Part shown: positions 20,444 through 30,651 of the stretch, one piece after another
Layout: the number at the start of each line of letters is the position of its first letter
How positions within the stretch are numbered: position 1 is the stretch's first letter
Assembly: GCF_030408415.1 (NCBI RefSeq)
Contig: NZ_CP046976.1
Coordinates: 1,550,001-1,614,000 of the forward strand
Length of the DNA stretch: 64,000 bases
Direction of reading: 5' to 3'
DNA from: Corynebacterium appendicis CIP 107643
GTDB taxonomy: Bacteria; Actinomycetota; Actinomycetes; Mycobacteriales; Mycobacteriaceae
The notes under the pieces: model-generated
Told to the model about the DNA's origin: nothing
The model's input: only the letters and a program-made list of their open reading frames with translations
The model's database searches: none
Position numbers and translations under genes: made by a program

Positions 20444-23400
20444 CTAGCCCAGCACGCCTGCGCCCATCGCGGCTTTCAAATCGCCCATCAGGCTGCCGGA
20501 ACGCTCCACCCGCAAGTGGTCGCCGAGCACCATCAACTGAGAGTGCTCCCCGTTGACGAGGTTCAGGTACACATCGGAATCACCCGGGTTATTCGTCAGC
20601 ACCTGCTTGAGCTTGCGGATATTGTCCATCGTGCACTGGTCGGTGCGCATCGTCAGGCGTAGCGGCAGCCCCGCACCGTTGCCGGGACCGAGTTCCGGGA
20701 CCTTAACGTCGTCGCCAAACAGGCTCATACGTTCGTCACGGATGGACACATGAGCCTTGACCAGGATGATGTTGTCCTCCACGATCTGCGGTGCGACGAG
20801 CGCGTAGACCTTGTTGAACAGCAGCACCTCGACCTGGGCGCCGTGGTGGTCCTCCAGCGTGACAATCGCCCAGGGCGAGCCGTCCTTCTTGGAGTAGCGG
20901 CGGTCGACGCTGGAGATGATTCCGCCGATGGTGACCTGGTCGCCGTGGCGCATCTCCCCGCCGAGAATCGTCGGCAGCGACGTGTCCGTCTGCGCCTCGA
21001 GGGCTTCTTCGAAACCATCGAGCGGGTGGCCCGAGACGTAGAGGCCGAGCATCTCCCGCTCGAGAGCGAGCTTGTGCTTTTTCTCCCACTCCTCGTCCGG
21101 GATCTCAATGGTGAAGGCGTTAGCGGCGCTGTCGTCGCCGTCATCGCTGCCGCCGAATGAGGAGAACAGGTCGAACTGCCCCTTATCGGCCGCCTTCTTC
21201 GTGGTCAGAACAGAATCCACCGCGCCGTCAGACACCAGGAGCAGTCCCTTGCGCGGGTGGCCGAGCGAGTCGAAGGCGCCGCCCTTGATCAGGGACTCCG
21301 TGATGCGCTTATTGCACGGCAGAAGGTCGATCTTGTCCAGGTAGTCGGAGAAGCTCGTGAATGCACCCTTCGTGCGGCGAGTCTCCATGATGGACTCCAC
21401 GACTTCCACACCCACATTGCGGATCGCGGCCAGACCGTAGCGGATGTCCTTGTCAACAGCGAGGAAGTTCTCCTCGGACTCGTTGATGTCCGGCGGCAAA
21501 ACCGAGATGCCCAAGTGGCGGCAGTCGGCCAGGTAGATCGCGGACTTGTCCTTCTTGTCGCCGACAGAAGTCAGCAGCGCAGCCATGTACTCCGAGGCGT
21601 AGTTCGCCTTCAAATACGCGGTCCAGTACGAGACCAGCGCATAACCGGCAGCGTGCGACTTGTTGAACGCGTAGGACGCAAACGGCTCGATCGTGCCCCA
21701 CAGCGCGTCGACTGCGGACTTGGTGTAGCCGTTGTCGAACATGCCTTGCGAGAACTTCTCGTACTGCTGCGCAAGCACCTCCGGCTTCTTCTTGCCCATC
21801 GCCTTACGGAAGCCGTCTGCCTCGCCAGCCGTGTAGTTCGCCACCTTCTGAGAGATCCTCATGATCTGCTCCTGGTAGACGATGAGGCCGTAGGTCTCGT
21901 CGAGAATCTCCCGCAGCGGCTCTTCCAGCTCCGGGTGGATCGGGGTGATCGGCTTGCGGCCGTTCTTGCGGTCCGCGTAATCCCAGTGGGCATTCACGCC
22001 CATCGGGCCCGGTCGGTAGAGCGCGAGAGAGGCGACAATATCGTTGAAGCCCGTCGGCTTCATGCGCTTGAGCAGCTCCTGCATGCCGCCGGAGTCGAGC
22101 TGGAACACTCCCAGGGTGTCGCCGCGGGACAACAGCTCGTAAACGTTCGGGTCGTCGGTGTCCAAACTCTCGAGGTCGAGGGTCTCGCCGCGGTTCTTCT
22201 GGATATTCTCAATCGCGTCACCGATAACGGTGAGGTTGCGCAGACCGAGGAAGTCCATCTTCAACAGGCCAATGGCCTCGCAGGCCGGGTAGTCCCAGCC
22301 TGTAATGAGCGCACCATCGGCGGGACGCTTCCACATCGGGATGTGGTCCATGAGCGGCACCGATGCCATGATCACCGCGCAGGCGTGGACACCGGCCTGG
22401 CGGACAACGCCCTCCAGGCCGCGGGCAGTCTCGTAGATCTTGGCCACGTCGGGGTCGGTCTCGATCATGGAGCGGACCTCGGCGGCCTCCGAGTAGCGCT
22501 CGTGCTCCGAGTCAGTGATGCCGGACAGTGGGATGTCCTTCGCCATGATCGCGGGCGGCAGCGCGGCATTGATGCGGTCGGCCATCTGGAAGCCCGGCTG
22601 GCCGAAATTCACCTTCGCGGCGTCCTTGATGGCCTGTTTCGTCTTCACCGTGCCGAACGTGATCACCTGGGCGATCTTGTCCTCGCCCCAGTTCTCCGCG
22701 GCGTAGGTGAGCATCTCGCCGCGGCGGCGGTCGTCAAAGTCGATATCGATATCGGGTGCGGACGGACGCTCCGGGTTCAAGAACCTCTCGAAGAGAAGGC
22801 CGTGCTCGATCGGGTCGATATTCGTGATCGTCAACGCGTAGGCGACCAAGGCACCTGCGGCGGAACCACGGCCCGGACCGACGCGGATACCCACCGAACG
22901 GGCGTGCTTGATCAGCTCGGCGACGATGAGGAAGTAGGACGGGTAGCCCTTCATGTCGATGACGCTGATCTCGTAATCGGCGCGCTTCAAGTACTCCTCC
23001 GGGACTTCCTTGCCCTCGAAGCGCTCCTCCAGGCCGCGGTGGACCTCCTTACGCAGCCACGTCGTCGGGGTCTCCCCCTCCGGCACGGTCGCGACCGGCA
23101 TGCGGTCGTGCGGGTGCTCTTCCCACAACTCGCCGTAGTCACCGACTCGCTCCGCGATCCACAAGGTGTTATCGCAACCGTCGGGAACCATGTCGTCCCA
23201 CGTTGCGCGCATTTTCTCGGCGGATTTGATGTAAAAGTCCGTGCCGTCGAATTTGAAGCGGTCCGGGTCCAGCAGCGTCTTGCCAGTCTGGACGCAGAGC
23301 ATTGCCTCGTGCGCGGGTGCCTGGGACTCGAGGACGTAGTGGCAGTCGTTGGTGACCAGCGGCGGCAGATCCAGAGCCTGGCCGATGCGCAGCAGGTCTT

Positions 23401-24013
23401 CACGGACCCGGCGCTCGATGTGCAGACCGTGGTCCATCAGCTCCAGGAAGTAATTGTCCTTGCCGTAGATGTCCTGCCACATCGCGGCGGCCTCGAGCGC
23501 CTCGTCGTACTGGCCGAGGCGCAGGCGGGTCTGCACGTCTCCGGACGGGCAGCCGGTGGTGGCAATGATGCCGTCGGCGTGCTCGGCGACGAGCTCCGCG
23601 TCCATGCGCGGCCATTTGCCAAGCTGCCCCTCGTAAGACGCCAGGGACGACAGCTTGAACAGGTTGTGCAGACCCGTGGCATTCTCCGCCAGCATCGTCT
23701 GGTGCAGGTAGGCACCGGAGGCGGAGACGTCATCGCTTTTCTGGTCGGGCGTGCCCCACAGAACACGCTTCTTGTTGAAGCGGGACTCGGGCGCCATGTA
23801 TGCCTCGATGCCGATGATCGGCTTCACGCCGGCATCGACCATGCGGCGATAGAAGGCGTTCGAGCCGAACATGTTGCCGTGGTCGGTCATGCCCACTGCA
23901 GGCATGCCCTGACGCACGACTTCTTCCGCCAAGAGGTCCACCTTGGCCATGCCGTCGAGCATGGAGAACTCGGTGTGGTTGTGCAGGTGGACGAACGAGG
24001 AGTTTTTGGCCAT
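20444..24013 (-). CDS. dnaE1: DNA polymerase III alpha subunit DnaE1
   Basis: The replicative polymerase catalytic subunit, 1189 residues, of normal length for DnaE1. An N-terminal PHP domain is intact ([34 protein letters not shown]), as in actinobacterial DnaE1 where PHP supplies proofreading. The palm carries [17 protein letters not shown] with the catalytic Asp residues. [14 protein letters not shown] and [20 protein letters not shown] follow in the fingers and HhH region. An OB-fold near 1000 ([20 protein letters not shown]) completes it. The start lies only 9 bp after the stop of the ABC permease gene, an odd context for a replication gene. Confidence 0.97.
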   Translation of the reverse strand: MAKNSSFVHLHNHTEFSMLDGMAKVDLLAEEVVRQGMPAVGMTDHGNMFGSNAFYRRMVDAGVKPIIGIEAYMAPESRFNKKRVLWGTPDQKSDDVSASGAYLHQTMLAENATGLHNLFKLSSLASYEGQLGKWPRMDAELVAEHADGIIATTGCPSGDVQTRLRLGQYDEALEAAAMWQDIYGKDNYFLELMDHGLHIERRVREDLLRIGQALDLPPLVTNDCHYVLESQAPAHEAMLCVQTGKTLLDPDRFKFDGTDFYIKSAEKMRATWDDMVPDGCDNTLWIAERVGDYGELWEEHPHDRMPVATVPEGETPTTWLRKEVHRGLEERFEGKEVPEEYLKRADYEISVIDMKGYPSYFLIVAELIKHARSVGIRVGPGRGSAAGALVAYALTITNIDPIEHGLLFERFLNPERPSAPDIDIDFDDRRRGEMLTYAAENWGEDKIAQVITFGTVKTKQAIKDAAKVNFGQPGFQMADRINAALPPAIMAKDIPLSGITDSEHERYSEAAEVRSMIETDPDVAKIYETARGLEGVVRQAGVHACAVIMASVPLMDHIPMWKRPADGALITGWDYPACEAIGLLKMDFLGLRNLTVIGDAIENIQKNRGETLDLESLDTDDPNVYELLSRGDTLGVFQLDSGGMQELLKRMKPTGFNDIVASLALYRPGPMGVNAHWDYADRKNGRKPITPIHPELEEPLREILDETYGLIVYQEQIMRISQKVANYTAGEADGFRKAMGKKKPEVLAQQYEKFSQGMFDNGYTKSAVDALWGTIEPFASYAFNKSHAAGYALVSYWTAYLKANYASEYMAALLTSVGDKKDKSAIYLADCRHLGISVLPPDINESEENFLAVDKDIRYGLAAIRNVGVEVVESIMETRRTKGAFTSFSDYLDKIDLLPCNKRITESLIKGGAFDSLGHPRKGLLLVSDGAVDSVLTTKKAADKGQFDLFSSFGGSDDGDDSAANAFTIEIPDEEWEKKHKLALEREMLGLYVSGHPLDGFEEALEAQTDTSLPTILGGEMRHGDQVTIGGIISSVDRRYSKKDGSPWAIVTLEDHHGAQVEVLLFNKVYALVAPQIVEDNIILVKAHVSIRDERMSLFGDDVKVPELGPGNGAGLPLRLTMRTDQCTMDNIRKLKQVLTNNPGDSDVYLNLVNGEHSQLMVLGDHLRVERSGSLMGDLKAAMGAGVLG

Positions 24014-24022
24014 GCGGACAGT

Positions 24023-25315
24023 TTACTCGTAGCGCAAAGCGTCGATCGGCTGCATCTTAGCGGCCCTGTTTGCCGGGTATGCGCCGAAGAAAACACCGAT
24101 CGCCATGGAGAAGAGCAGCGACGCAAGCACAGCGCTGACCGGCGGCCACGCCATCGGCCCGTACTCGCCGCCGCCGGCCATGCCGATGAATCCACTGGCG
24201 ACCGAACCTATGATGCCGCCCAAGATCACGCCGATGATGCCGCCGAGCAGACAGACCATCACTGCCTCGACGATGAACTGGGTGCGGATATCGCGGCGGG
24301 TCGCACCGAGCGCCTTTCGCACACCGATCTCGCGGGTGCGCTCGGTGACTGTGATGAGCATGACGTTCATGACGCCGATGCCGCCCACCAAGAGGGAGAT
24401 GCCGGCGATCGAGGCGATCACGGCACTGATGGCGCTGAAGATCTGGGTGAAGGACGCGAGCTCCGCCTGCATGTCGATGACTTCGGCCTGGGCCGTCTCG
24501 CTCTTGGAGTACCACCGGTCGACGTACTTCTGCAGTTCGTCACGGAATTCCGCCGGATCTTCATCACCTTTGGCCTGTACGTTGAACAAATCGGTGTTCG
24601 TGATCGGCTCCGCGATACGGTCAATGGAGCTCAGCGGCACGAAGGCTTGGCCAGCAGCGGACTCCTGGCCGAAGTTGCTGGCGTCTTGCTCCTCCGCCTC
24701 GGCGACACCAACAATGGTGTACACACTGGTCGATTCCGCGCTCAGATCGATACGCTGCCCGAGGGCAGCGGCACCGTCGCCGCCGAAGAAAGCGTCGACA
24801 AGCTCCTGCGAGACGACCGCGACCGGGCGCTGGCTGTCGATGTCCCGCTGCTCGATCGCGCGACCGTAAGCGATCTGCACGTTGCGCACTTCCATTGACT
24901 CGCCAAGAACTGGGTTCACCTGGACCGAGGCATCCTGATCCTCGAATTTGGCATCGCCGCCGAAGCTGTTCTGGATGTCCACGCCAACGATGCGGTCGCC
25001 GAAGTGTTCACTGAGTTCGTCCAGCTGCTCGAGCGTGACTTTGTCCGCTTCGTCGGTGACAGGCGGGTTGAAGCCTCCCGGTTCTTCTTCCCCGTCCCCG
25101 GATTTCTCGGGTTTCTCGGTGATGAACACCGCTTGTTGCGATGCGCCAATGTCCTCGAGGCCACTAGTCACGCTGTTTTGGAGGCCGCGTCCGAGGGTCA
25201 TGATGATCACCACGGCCATGATGCCGATGATGATGCCCAGCAGGGTGAGGATCGAACGCATCTTGTTCGTCCGCAGACTGCCGAGCGCAAGGTTGACTGA
25301 TTCCCGGAATTCCAT
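24023..25315 (-). CDS. MacB-type ABC transporter permease
   Basis: A 430-residue protein with a membrane segment at about 20-40 (SILTLLGIIIGIMAVVIIMT), then a large extracytoplasmic MacB-type domain to about residue 290. Three C-terminal helices follow, with TERTREIGVRKALGATRRDI, a signature of MacB/FtsX permeases. Part of a three-gene unit with the ATPase 3 bp upstream and the adaptor beyond it. Such systems export peptides, macrolides or envelope molecules by a mechanotransmission cycle. The substrate is unknown. Confidence 0.93.
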   Translation of the reverse strand: MEFRESVNLALGSLRTNKMRSILTLLGIIIGIMAVVIIMTLGRGLQNSVTSGLEDIGASQQAVFITEKPEKSGDGEEEPGGFNPPVTDEADKVTLEQLDELSEHFGDRIVGVDIQNSFGGDAKFEDQDASVQVNPVLGESMEVRNVQIAYGRAIEQRDIDSQRPVAVVSQELVDAFFGGDGAAALGQRIDLSAESTSVYTIVGVAEAEEQDASNFGQESAAGQAFVPLSSIDRIAEPITNTDLFNVQAKGDEDPAEFRDELQKYVDRWYSKSETAQAEVIDMQAELASFTQIFSAISAVIASIAGISLLVGGIGVMNVMLITVTERTREIGVRKALGATRRDIRTQFIVEAVMVCLLGGIIGVILGGIIGSVASGFIGMAGGGEYGPMAWPPVSAVLASLLFSMAIGVFFGAYPANRAAKMQPIDALRYE

Positions 25316-25318
25316 GGT

Positions 25319-26068
25319 TTAGACCGCACCTCCCGAACGCACATCGACGACACGGCCATCCTTCATTTCCACGATCCGGCCGGTTTCTTGCGCCAGATCC
25401 GGGTTGTGGGTGATGAAGACGATCGCCTTACCGTATTCCTGGTTGAGCTGGTGGAACAGGTCCATGACCATGCGTCCGGTCTCGGAGTCGAGAGCGCCTG
25501 TCGGTTCGTCGGCAAGCAGCAAATCCGGGTCGTTGGCGAGGCTGCGCGCGATAGCCACGCGCTGCTTCTGGCCGCCGGAAAGCTCGTTCGGCGCGTGTGT
25601 GAGACGGTCGCCCATGCCGACGAGCTCGAGCAATTCCGCGGCGCGCTCTTCGCGCTCGCGCTTGCCGACGCCCGCGTACATCATCGGCATCGCGACATTT
25701 TGCAGCGCATTGATGCGGCCGACGAGATTGAAATTCTGGAAAATGAAGCCGATATTCTCCGAGCGGTACGAGGCGAGCTCGTTGTCGACTTTCTGGAAGA
25801 CGTCCTCGCCGTTGAAGGCGTACCCACCGTGCGTCGGCTTATCCAGCATGCCGATCAAATTCATCAGGGTGGACTTGCCGCAACCGGACGGGCCGACGAT
25901 GGAGACGAACTCGCCGTGGCTGGTTTCGAAGTCGATGCCATGCAGGACGGTCAGCTCGGTGTCTTTGCCTTGGTTATAGGTCTTGACGATCCCGCGCATG
26001 AAGATCAGCTTGTCGGGGTCGATTTTGACCATGGCCGGCTGTTCGCCGCCATTGATGGCAGTGCTCAC
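25319..26068 (-). CDS. ABC transporter ATP-binding protein (MacB/LolD type)
   Basis: A 249-residue ATPase with Walker A GPSGCGKSTLMN, the Q-loop region in NIGFIFQNFNLVGRINALQN, signature LSGGQKQRVAIARSL, Walker B LLLADEPTGALDSETG and the switch His in VFITHNPDL. The sequence fits the LolD/MacB class that drives FtsX-like permeases. It is placed 3 bp upstream of the permease and 15 bp downstream of the adaptor. Confidence 0.95.
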   Translation of the reverse strand: MSTAINGGEQPAMVKIDPDKLIFMRGIVKTYNQGKDTELTVLHGIDFETSHGEFVSIVGPSGCGKSTLMNLIGMLDKPTHGGYAFNGEDVFQKVDNELASYRSENIGFIFQNFNLVGRINALQNVAMPMMYAGVGKREREERAAELLELVGMGDRLTHAPNELSGGQKQRVAIARSLANDPDLLLADEPTGALDSETGRMVMDLFHQLNQEYGKAIVFITHNPDLAQETGRIVEMKDGRVVDVRSGGAV

Positions 26069-26083
26069 AGGGCTACTCTCCCC

Positions 26084-27613
26084 CTACTTGTCCGACTTGT
26101 CGGATTTCTCAGCGCCGTCGGACTTGTCGGACTCGCTGTCCTTGTCGCCCTTGCCGGACGGATCGAAGTTCTCGTCGGTGATGCTGACGGTCTCGCCCAC
26201 GCGGTCGCGGAAGTCCTCCGGCCACGCAATGACGACATCGCCTTCCTTGAGGTCGCCGCTGGTGACCGCGATGTCGGTGTCGTTCTTCACCCCCGTCTTC
26301 ACGGTGCGCTCTTCGATCGTGCCCTCGGCGGCGTCCTGGTTGGCGCGGTTGAGGACGAGGACCTTGTTCTCGTCGTAAACGGCGTCGCGCGGGATGGACA
26401 GGTGGTCGCGGTCTTCCTCGGTGACGATCTCCACGCGTGCGGAGCCGCCGAGGCGCAGGCCCTTAGTGTCACCGGTGACCTCGATCTCCACCGGGAAACT
26501 GATGCCGGTGTCCTTTTTGCTGTCCTGGCTTCCACCATCGCCGCCGGATCCCTGCATGGCGCGGGCCGCTGCGGCTGCTCCGCCGTCCTCGCCGCCGTCC
26601 GCCATCGGCGCGACGCGACGGACCTTGCCTTCGAACTCGCGGTCGCCGGTGACCGGGGTGGTGAACGTGACGCGGTTGCCTTCCTTCACGTCCGCGATAT
26701 CGGACTCGCGCACGGAGGTCTTGATCAGGTAGCGGGAGTTATCGGCGACGGTCATGAGCGCGCCGCCGGACGGGGAGCCTTCCTCCGCCTCAATCTTGGC
26801 CACGACACCATTGATCGGCGAGGTGACCTCGCGGTCCTGCACCTGGTGCTCGAGCATGCTGGTGTCAGCGCCCGTGCCGCCGGGCATTCCCCCACCCTGC
26901 GCCATCGCTTCCTGCTCGGCGAGCGCCTGCTGCTGGGCCATGGCTTCCTCTTCGGACATGCCGCCCGGCATTCCGGCGCCGCCTCCGCCGCCCATCTGAG
27001 CCTGCTGCTGGAACGCAGCCTGCGCTTCCTGCGCGCCCTGGGCACGTCCCTGCTCGTGGGCGTCAGTCAGGGCCCTATCGATCTGTTCGCGGGACGGGCC
27101 CTTCTGCTCCGGGGCCGGCGCTGGCTTGGGTGCCGGCGCCTGTCCGGGCAGGACCTGCTTAATGCAGTCGTCGATGGTCTTGCGTGCGTCGTCGACCATC
27201 CGCTTCACGTTGGCCGATGCCGCAGTCATCTGGACTGGCTCTTCGCCACCCTGGCCCTGGCTCATCAGCTGCTCGTTCGCCTGACGCTGAGCGTCGAGCT
27301 CCTGCTCTATCGAGGAGGTGTCCATGGTGACGAGGAGCTGGCCCTGCTTCACCTTGTCGCCGACACCGACGTGGATCTTCTCCACCGGCACCTGCAAGGT
27401 GGTGGAGATTCCGGCCTGGCGGATCGGGCTGATGGATCCGTCGACGATGATGCTGTTGACCACTTCTTCCTTGGCCACGACATCGTATTCGCCCGCACCG
27501 ATGGAGCTGCTGTCTTCGTTGCCGCCACCGTTGCCGCCCAGGCCGCACGCCGCTGCGAAGAACAGGGACGATGCGATTGCGAGCGATGCCCCGGTTTTAC
27601 GGAAAGCTGACAC
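26084..27613 (-). CDS. MacA/HlyD-like efflux adaptor lipoprotein
   Basis: A 509-residue membrane-fusion-type adaptor. The N-terminus MSAFRKTGASLAIASSLFFA with AAACG is a lipoprotein signal (Cys23). Biotinyl-lipoyl half motifs flank the central part: VEKIHVGVGDKVKQGQLLVT near 80 and VTSPINGVVAKIEAEEGSPS near 265. A beta-barrel and a C-terminal membrane-proximal domain follow (residues 290-475), then a charged Asp/Lys/Ser tail. Instead of a standard coiled-coil hairpin, residues ~157-250 are Pro/Gln/Met/Gly-rich. Corynebacteria lack TolC, so the adaptor may act at the mycomembrane side in another way. Confidence 0.9.
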   Translation of the reverse strand: MSAFRKTGASLAIASSLFFAAACGLGGNGGGNEDSSSIGAGEYDVVAKEEVVNSIIVDGSISPIRQAGISTTLQVPVEKIHVGVGDKVKQGQLLVTMDTSSIEQELDAQRQANEQLMSQGQGGEEPVQMTAASANVKRMVDDARKTIDDCIKQVLPGQAPAPKPAPAPEQKGPSREQIDRALTDAHEQGRAQGAQEAQAAFQQQAQMGGGGGAGMPGGMSEEEAMAQQQALAEQEAMAQGGGMPGGTGADTSMLEHQVQDREVTSPINGVVAKIEAEEGSPSGGALMTVADNSRYLIKTSVRESDIADVKEGNRVTFTTPVTGDREFEGKVRRVAPMADGGEDGGAAAAARAMQGSGGDGGSQDSKKDTGISFPVEIEVTGDTKGLRLGGSARVEIVTEEDRDHLSIPRDAVYDENKVLVLNRANQDAAEGTIEERTVKTGVKNDTDIAVTSGDLKEGDVVIAWPEDFRDRVGETVSITDENFDPSGKGDKDSESDKSDGAEKSDKSDK

Positions 27614-27690
27614 GTTTCATCTCCTCGTTGAAGGACCGTAAATTGACCTTCAATGACCCTACACGTTCGGAAGGGGTCGCCGGAAGACGA

Positions 27691-28224
27691 TTAAGGAGTC
27701 TGAGGATTCACTGGGCGCACTCCGAATGCGCCCCACACGGCATCGGGCGGAAGCGCCTCCACCGCTGCGATCCGTTCGTTAGCCGACAGCGCACGCAGCG
27801 CGTCTCCGGTATCCCGCACGACAGCGCCGGCGACATCGCCGTCCACCGCGATCCGGAAGATTTCGGTTCGGTCCCGTCCCTTTTTGGGCTCTCCAATTGG
27901 TTGAAGCGGAGCATCGGGCGGGATCACGGCGTCGACTCTGCCCACGGGCTCGAGCACCGCGGACGCCTCCTCCGGCGTGGTCTCGCCGGCGAAGGTGACG
28001 AGGGCGAAAGCCGGGGCATCGCCCGGCGCGTCGTCCAGCGACGCCTCGACGCGTTCGACGTACTCGGCGAAGGTCTCGCCGTTGTCTTGTCCCAGCTGGT
28101 CGCCGACAGGCACGGGTTCGAAGCGCGTCCGGGCGCCGAGCAAGGAGATCAACGCGACGAGCAGGCCGACAGCCACTGCCCCGACAACGAGACTGGCGCC
28201 CGCCGCGATTTCACGGCGATTCAT
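27691..28224 (-). CDS. Membrane-anchored protein of unknown function
   Basis: A 177-residue protein with one N-terminal membrane anchor (about 8-30: [20 protein letters not shown]) and an extracytoplasmic domain of mixed alpha/beta character ([38 protein letters not shown]). Its ATG overlaps the rluD stop (ATGA), so it is the last gene of an lspA-rluD operon. I do not recognise the family. Confidence 0.8.
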   Translation of the reverse strand: MNRREIAAGASLVVGAVAVGLLVALISLLGARTRFEPVPVGDQLGQDNGETFAEYVERVEASLDDAPGDAPAFALVTFAGETTPEEASAVLEPVGRVDAVIPPDAPLQPIGEPKKGRDRTEIFRIAVDGDVAGAVVRDTGDALRALSANERIAAVEALPPDAVWGAFGVRPVNPQTP

Positions 28225-29135
28225 GAGCGCAGCTTATCGACGGCCCGCTGAAGGTCCTCCGGGTAGGGCGAGGTGACCTCCATCCACTTGCCGGTGCCCG
28301 GGTGGGTGAAGCCTAAACCCGTGGCGTGCAGCCACTGGCGTGTCAGTCCCAGGCGCTTGGTCAGGTTCGGGTCGGAGCCGTACATGGGGTCGCCGACGCA
28401 CGGGTGGCCGACAGAAGACATGTGCACGCGAATCTGGTGGGTGCGGCCGGTTTCCAGGTGGACTTCAAGCAGGCTCGCCTCACGGAAGGCCTCGACAACC
28501 TCGTAGTGTGTCACCGACGGGCGGCCGTCTGAGGTCACGGCGAATTTCCACCCCGAGGACGGGTGCCGGCCGATCGGCGCGTCGATAGTGCCCACGATCG
28601 GGTCCGGCAGGCCCTGCACCACCGCGTTATACGTCTTTTCCACGGTGCGTTCCTTGAAGGCACGCTTGAGCACCGAATACCCGGGGATCGAATTAGCCAC
28701 GACCATGACACCGGACGTGCCAACGTCGAGACGCTGCACAATGCCCTTGCGCTCGGGCGGCCCGGCGTCGGGAAGCTGGTAGCCCATGGCCACCAGTCCC
28801 CCGACAACGGTCGGGCCTTCCCAACCCAGCGTCGGGTGGGCGGCCACCCCGACCGGCTTGTCCACGACGATGACGTCTTCGTCGTCGTAGAGAATCTCCA
28901 GGCCCTCCACCGGCTCGTCTTTCGGCATGGGCACTTCCTTCGGTTCGGGCAGGGTCACCTCGAGAGTCTGCCCGGGGGTGAGGCGGGTGGATTTGGGGGT
29001 CACGGTGCCGTCGATAAGCACTTCGAGCTCCGCCGCTACCGAGCGGGGCACACCGAAGACCTTGGCCACGGCGGCGTCGACGCGCATGCCGTCGAGCCCC
29101 TCCGGAACCGTGATTGACCTGTATCCGGTGGTCAT
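28221..29135 (-). CDS. rluD: Ribosomal large-subunit pseudouridine synthase, RluD family
   Basis: A 304-residue enzyme with an N-terminal S4 domain (about 15-75) and the RluA/C/D catalytic core. Motif II is [16 protein letters not shown] with the catalytic Asp, and [20 protein letters not shown] lies near residue 240. It isomerises uridines in 23S rRNA. The exact positions are not determinable, though the S4 plus core layout matches RluD. Its start overlaps the lspA stop by 4 bp (ATGA), a usual lspA-rluD pairing. Confidence 0.93.
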   Translation of the reverse strand: MTTGYRSITVPEGLDGMRVDAAVAKVFGVPRSVAAELEVLIDGTVTPKSTRLTPGQTLEVTLPEPKEVPMPKDEPVEGLEILYDDEDVIVVDKPVGVAAHPTLGWEGPTVVGGLVAMGYQLPDAGPPERKGIVQRLDVGTSGVMVVANSIPGYSVLKRAFKERTVEKTYNAVVQGLPDPIVGTIDAPIGRHPSSGWKFAVTSDGRPSVTHYEVVEAFREASLLEVHLETGRTHQIRVHMSSVGHPCVGDPMYGSDPNLTKRLGLTRQWLHATGLGFTHPGTGKWMEVTSPYPEDLQRAVDKLRS

Positions 29136-29719
29136 GATGCGTCCTTCTCGGACGGAGCTGCGCTTTCCGCACTATCCGCGGCGTCGGAGTCCGCTTCCCC
29201 AGCGTCCGTCTCGTCCTTAGCGAACAAGAGCGAGACGATGAACACCGCCACCCCGATGTTGATGAACGTGTCGGCGAGGTTGAACACGGCGAAATTGCCG
29301 ATGGCGATGTAGTCGACGACGTGGCCGAACCAGAACCCCGGCGGGCGGAACAGGCGGTCGATGAGGTTGCCTAGCGCGCCGCCCGCGATGAGCGCGATGC
29401 CGAGCACCTCCCAGCGGTTGTGGAGGCGGGGGCCGAACACGAGCGCGCCCACAACGAAGGCGAGCTGAATGGTGGTGATCAGCCAGGTGAGGTCCTGCCC
29501 CATGGAGAAAGCCGCGCCGGAATTGAACAGGAGCAGCCAGTTGAACCAGTCGCCGATGACCGCCACGGGCTCGCCGGGGGTGAGTGTGGTCACCATGATC
29601 TGTTTGACCACTTGGTCCACGAGTCCCACTGCGACCATGATTGCCGCGATCAGCGTCAGGCGCCGGCGGCGGACGGTGCCGTTAGAGCCGGTGGGATTGT
29701 GCGAAGTCGTGGTGCTCAT
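29132..29719 (-). CDS. lspA: Lipoprotein signal peptidase LspA
   Basis: The aspartyl signal peptidase II cleaves diacylglyceryl prolipoproteins, relevant to the several lipoproteins in this window. The 195-residue protein has four membrane segments and the catalytic motifs [22 protein letters not shown] and [16 protein letters not shown] ~30-residue Asp/Glu/Ala/Ser tail is added at the C-terminus. The ATG at 29719 is the first in frame and gives a cytoplasmic Arg-rich N-terminus. Confidence 0.95.
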   Translation of the reverse strand: MSTTTSHNPTGSNGTVRRRRLTLIAAIMVAVGLVDQVVKQIMVTTLTPGEPVAVIGDWFNWLLLFNSGAAFSMGQDLTWLITTIQLAFVVGALVFGPRLHNRWEVLGIALIAGGALGNLIDRLFRPPGFWFGHVVDYIAIGNFAVFNLADTFINIGVAVFIVSLLFAKDETDAGEADSDAADSAESAAPSEKDAS

Positions 29720-29763
29720 CGTCGCCTTACTGTAGTCGGTTCCGCGTGCGGTAGGTTCAATGT

Positions 29764-30645
29764 GTGAGCTTTAGGTATCTGCAAGCAATCGTCGTCGCGG
29801 GTGCGCTCGCCGCCACCGCGGCGCTTTCCGCGTGCTCGTCGCAGGACGCCGACCCGTTCGAAGAGATCCCCGCTTTCGATGTCGACCCAGCCCGCGTCAC
29901 GCTCATCGACGCCGGCGAAGGCGAAAAGCAGGTGCTCTCCTACGCCGCCGAGGGCGCGGAGCAGACCACGGGCATCGAAGTAGCCAGCGGTATCTACCAG
30001 GGCCGCGTCGCCACCGACAAGGTCGACCCCGACGCACCGGAGCCGAGCTACACGGACGCGCAAGCTCTGCAGCTCGAGGTCACCAGTAACGGGGAGACCA
30101 CGGACGTGACAGCCGAGGGCTTCCGCATGCGCTGGTCCGCCGACCCCACGGGGCTCATCACCGATGTGAAACTGCTGCCCGCAGACGACAGCAGCGACGA
30201 GGACCGCGAGCGGCTCGAGCGGGCAATGCTCCAGCTCCTATCCACCATGCCGGTCTTTCCCCGCGAGGAGGTCGGCGAAGGCGCATCGTGGACCGCGCAG
30301 GCGCGCACGACCGGGCAGACGTCCATGCAGCGCACGACCACCTACACGGTCACGAAGATCGATGGTTCGACGGTCACGCTCGACCTCGACATCGACGAGG
30401 AGCCCGGCCGCAATGAGCCGAGCGGCGGACCGGCAGAAGACGAACAAGCGGACGGCGCCGACATGCAGGAGCTCAACGAGGAAAGCACGACCACCACGTC
30501 CCAGGCGGAGATCACGGTCGACCTGACCGCACCGATCCCCGTCGCCGGACAGAACGCCGCAACGACGCGCGTGGTCTACTCCGGCCCGAACCCCGAGTTC
30601 AAGGTGGTCCAGGACATCACCACCGCGACACGTTACGGAAAATAG
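29764..30645 (+). CDS. Secreted lipoprotein, function unknown
   Basis: A GTG start at 29764 gives VSFRYLQAIVVAGALAATA and the lipobox LSACSS (Cys24), so it is a 293-residue exported lipoprotein. The mature part is acidic with a repeated beta-rich pattern: VTLIDAGEGEKQVLSYAAEG, GFRMRWSADPTGLITDVKL and TTYTVTKIDGSTVTLDLDID. The end is VKVVYSGPNP-like beta strands. It diverges from lspA with only 44 bp between starts, so promoters overlap. It is followed 6 bp later by an ABC-F gene. Family not recognised. Confidence 0.85.
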   Translation: MSFRYLQAIVVAGALAATAALSACSSQDADPFEEIPAFDVDPARVTLIDAGEGEKQVLSYAAEGAEQTTGIEVASGIYQGRVATDKVDPDAPEPSYTDAQALQLEVTSNGETTDVTAEGFRMRWSADPTGLITDVKLLPADDSSDEDRERLERAMLQLLSTMPVFPREEVGEGASWTAQARTTGQTSMQRTTTYTVTKIDGSTVTLDLDIDEEPGRNEPSGGPAEDEQADGADMQELNEESTTTTSQAEITVDLTAPIPVAGQNAATTRVVYSGPNPEFKVVQDITTATRYGK

Positions 30646-30651
30646 ACGACT

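Noticed and set aside
21257..24898. A 1213-codon open frame on the plus strand opposite dnaE1
   Set aside because: It is the mirror of a GC-rich coding strand. The dnaE1 frame has all family motifs, while this frame gives Arg/Val/His-rich sequence without domains.
25388..27610. A 740-codon plus-strand frame opposite the efflux genes
   Set aside because: It spans two genes with intact ABC and adaptor motifs on the other strand; no independent start signals.
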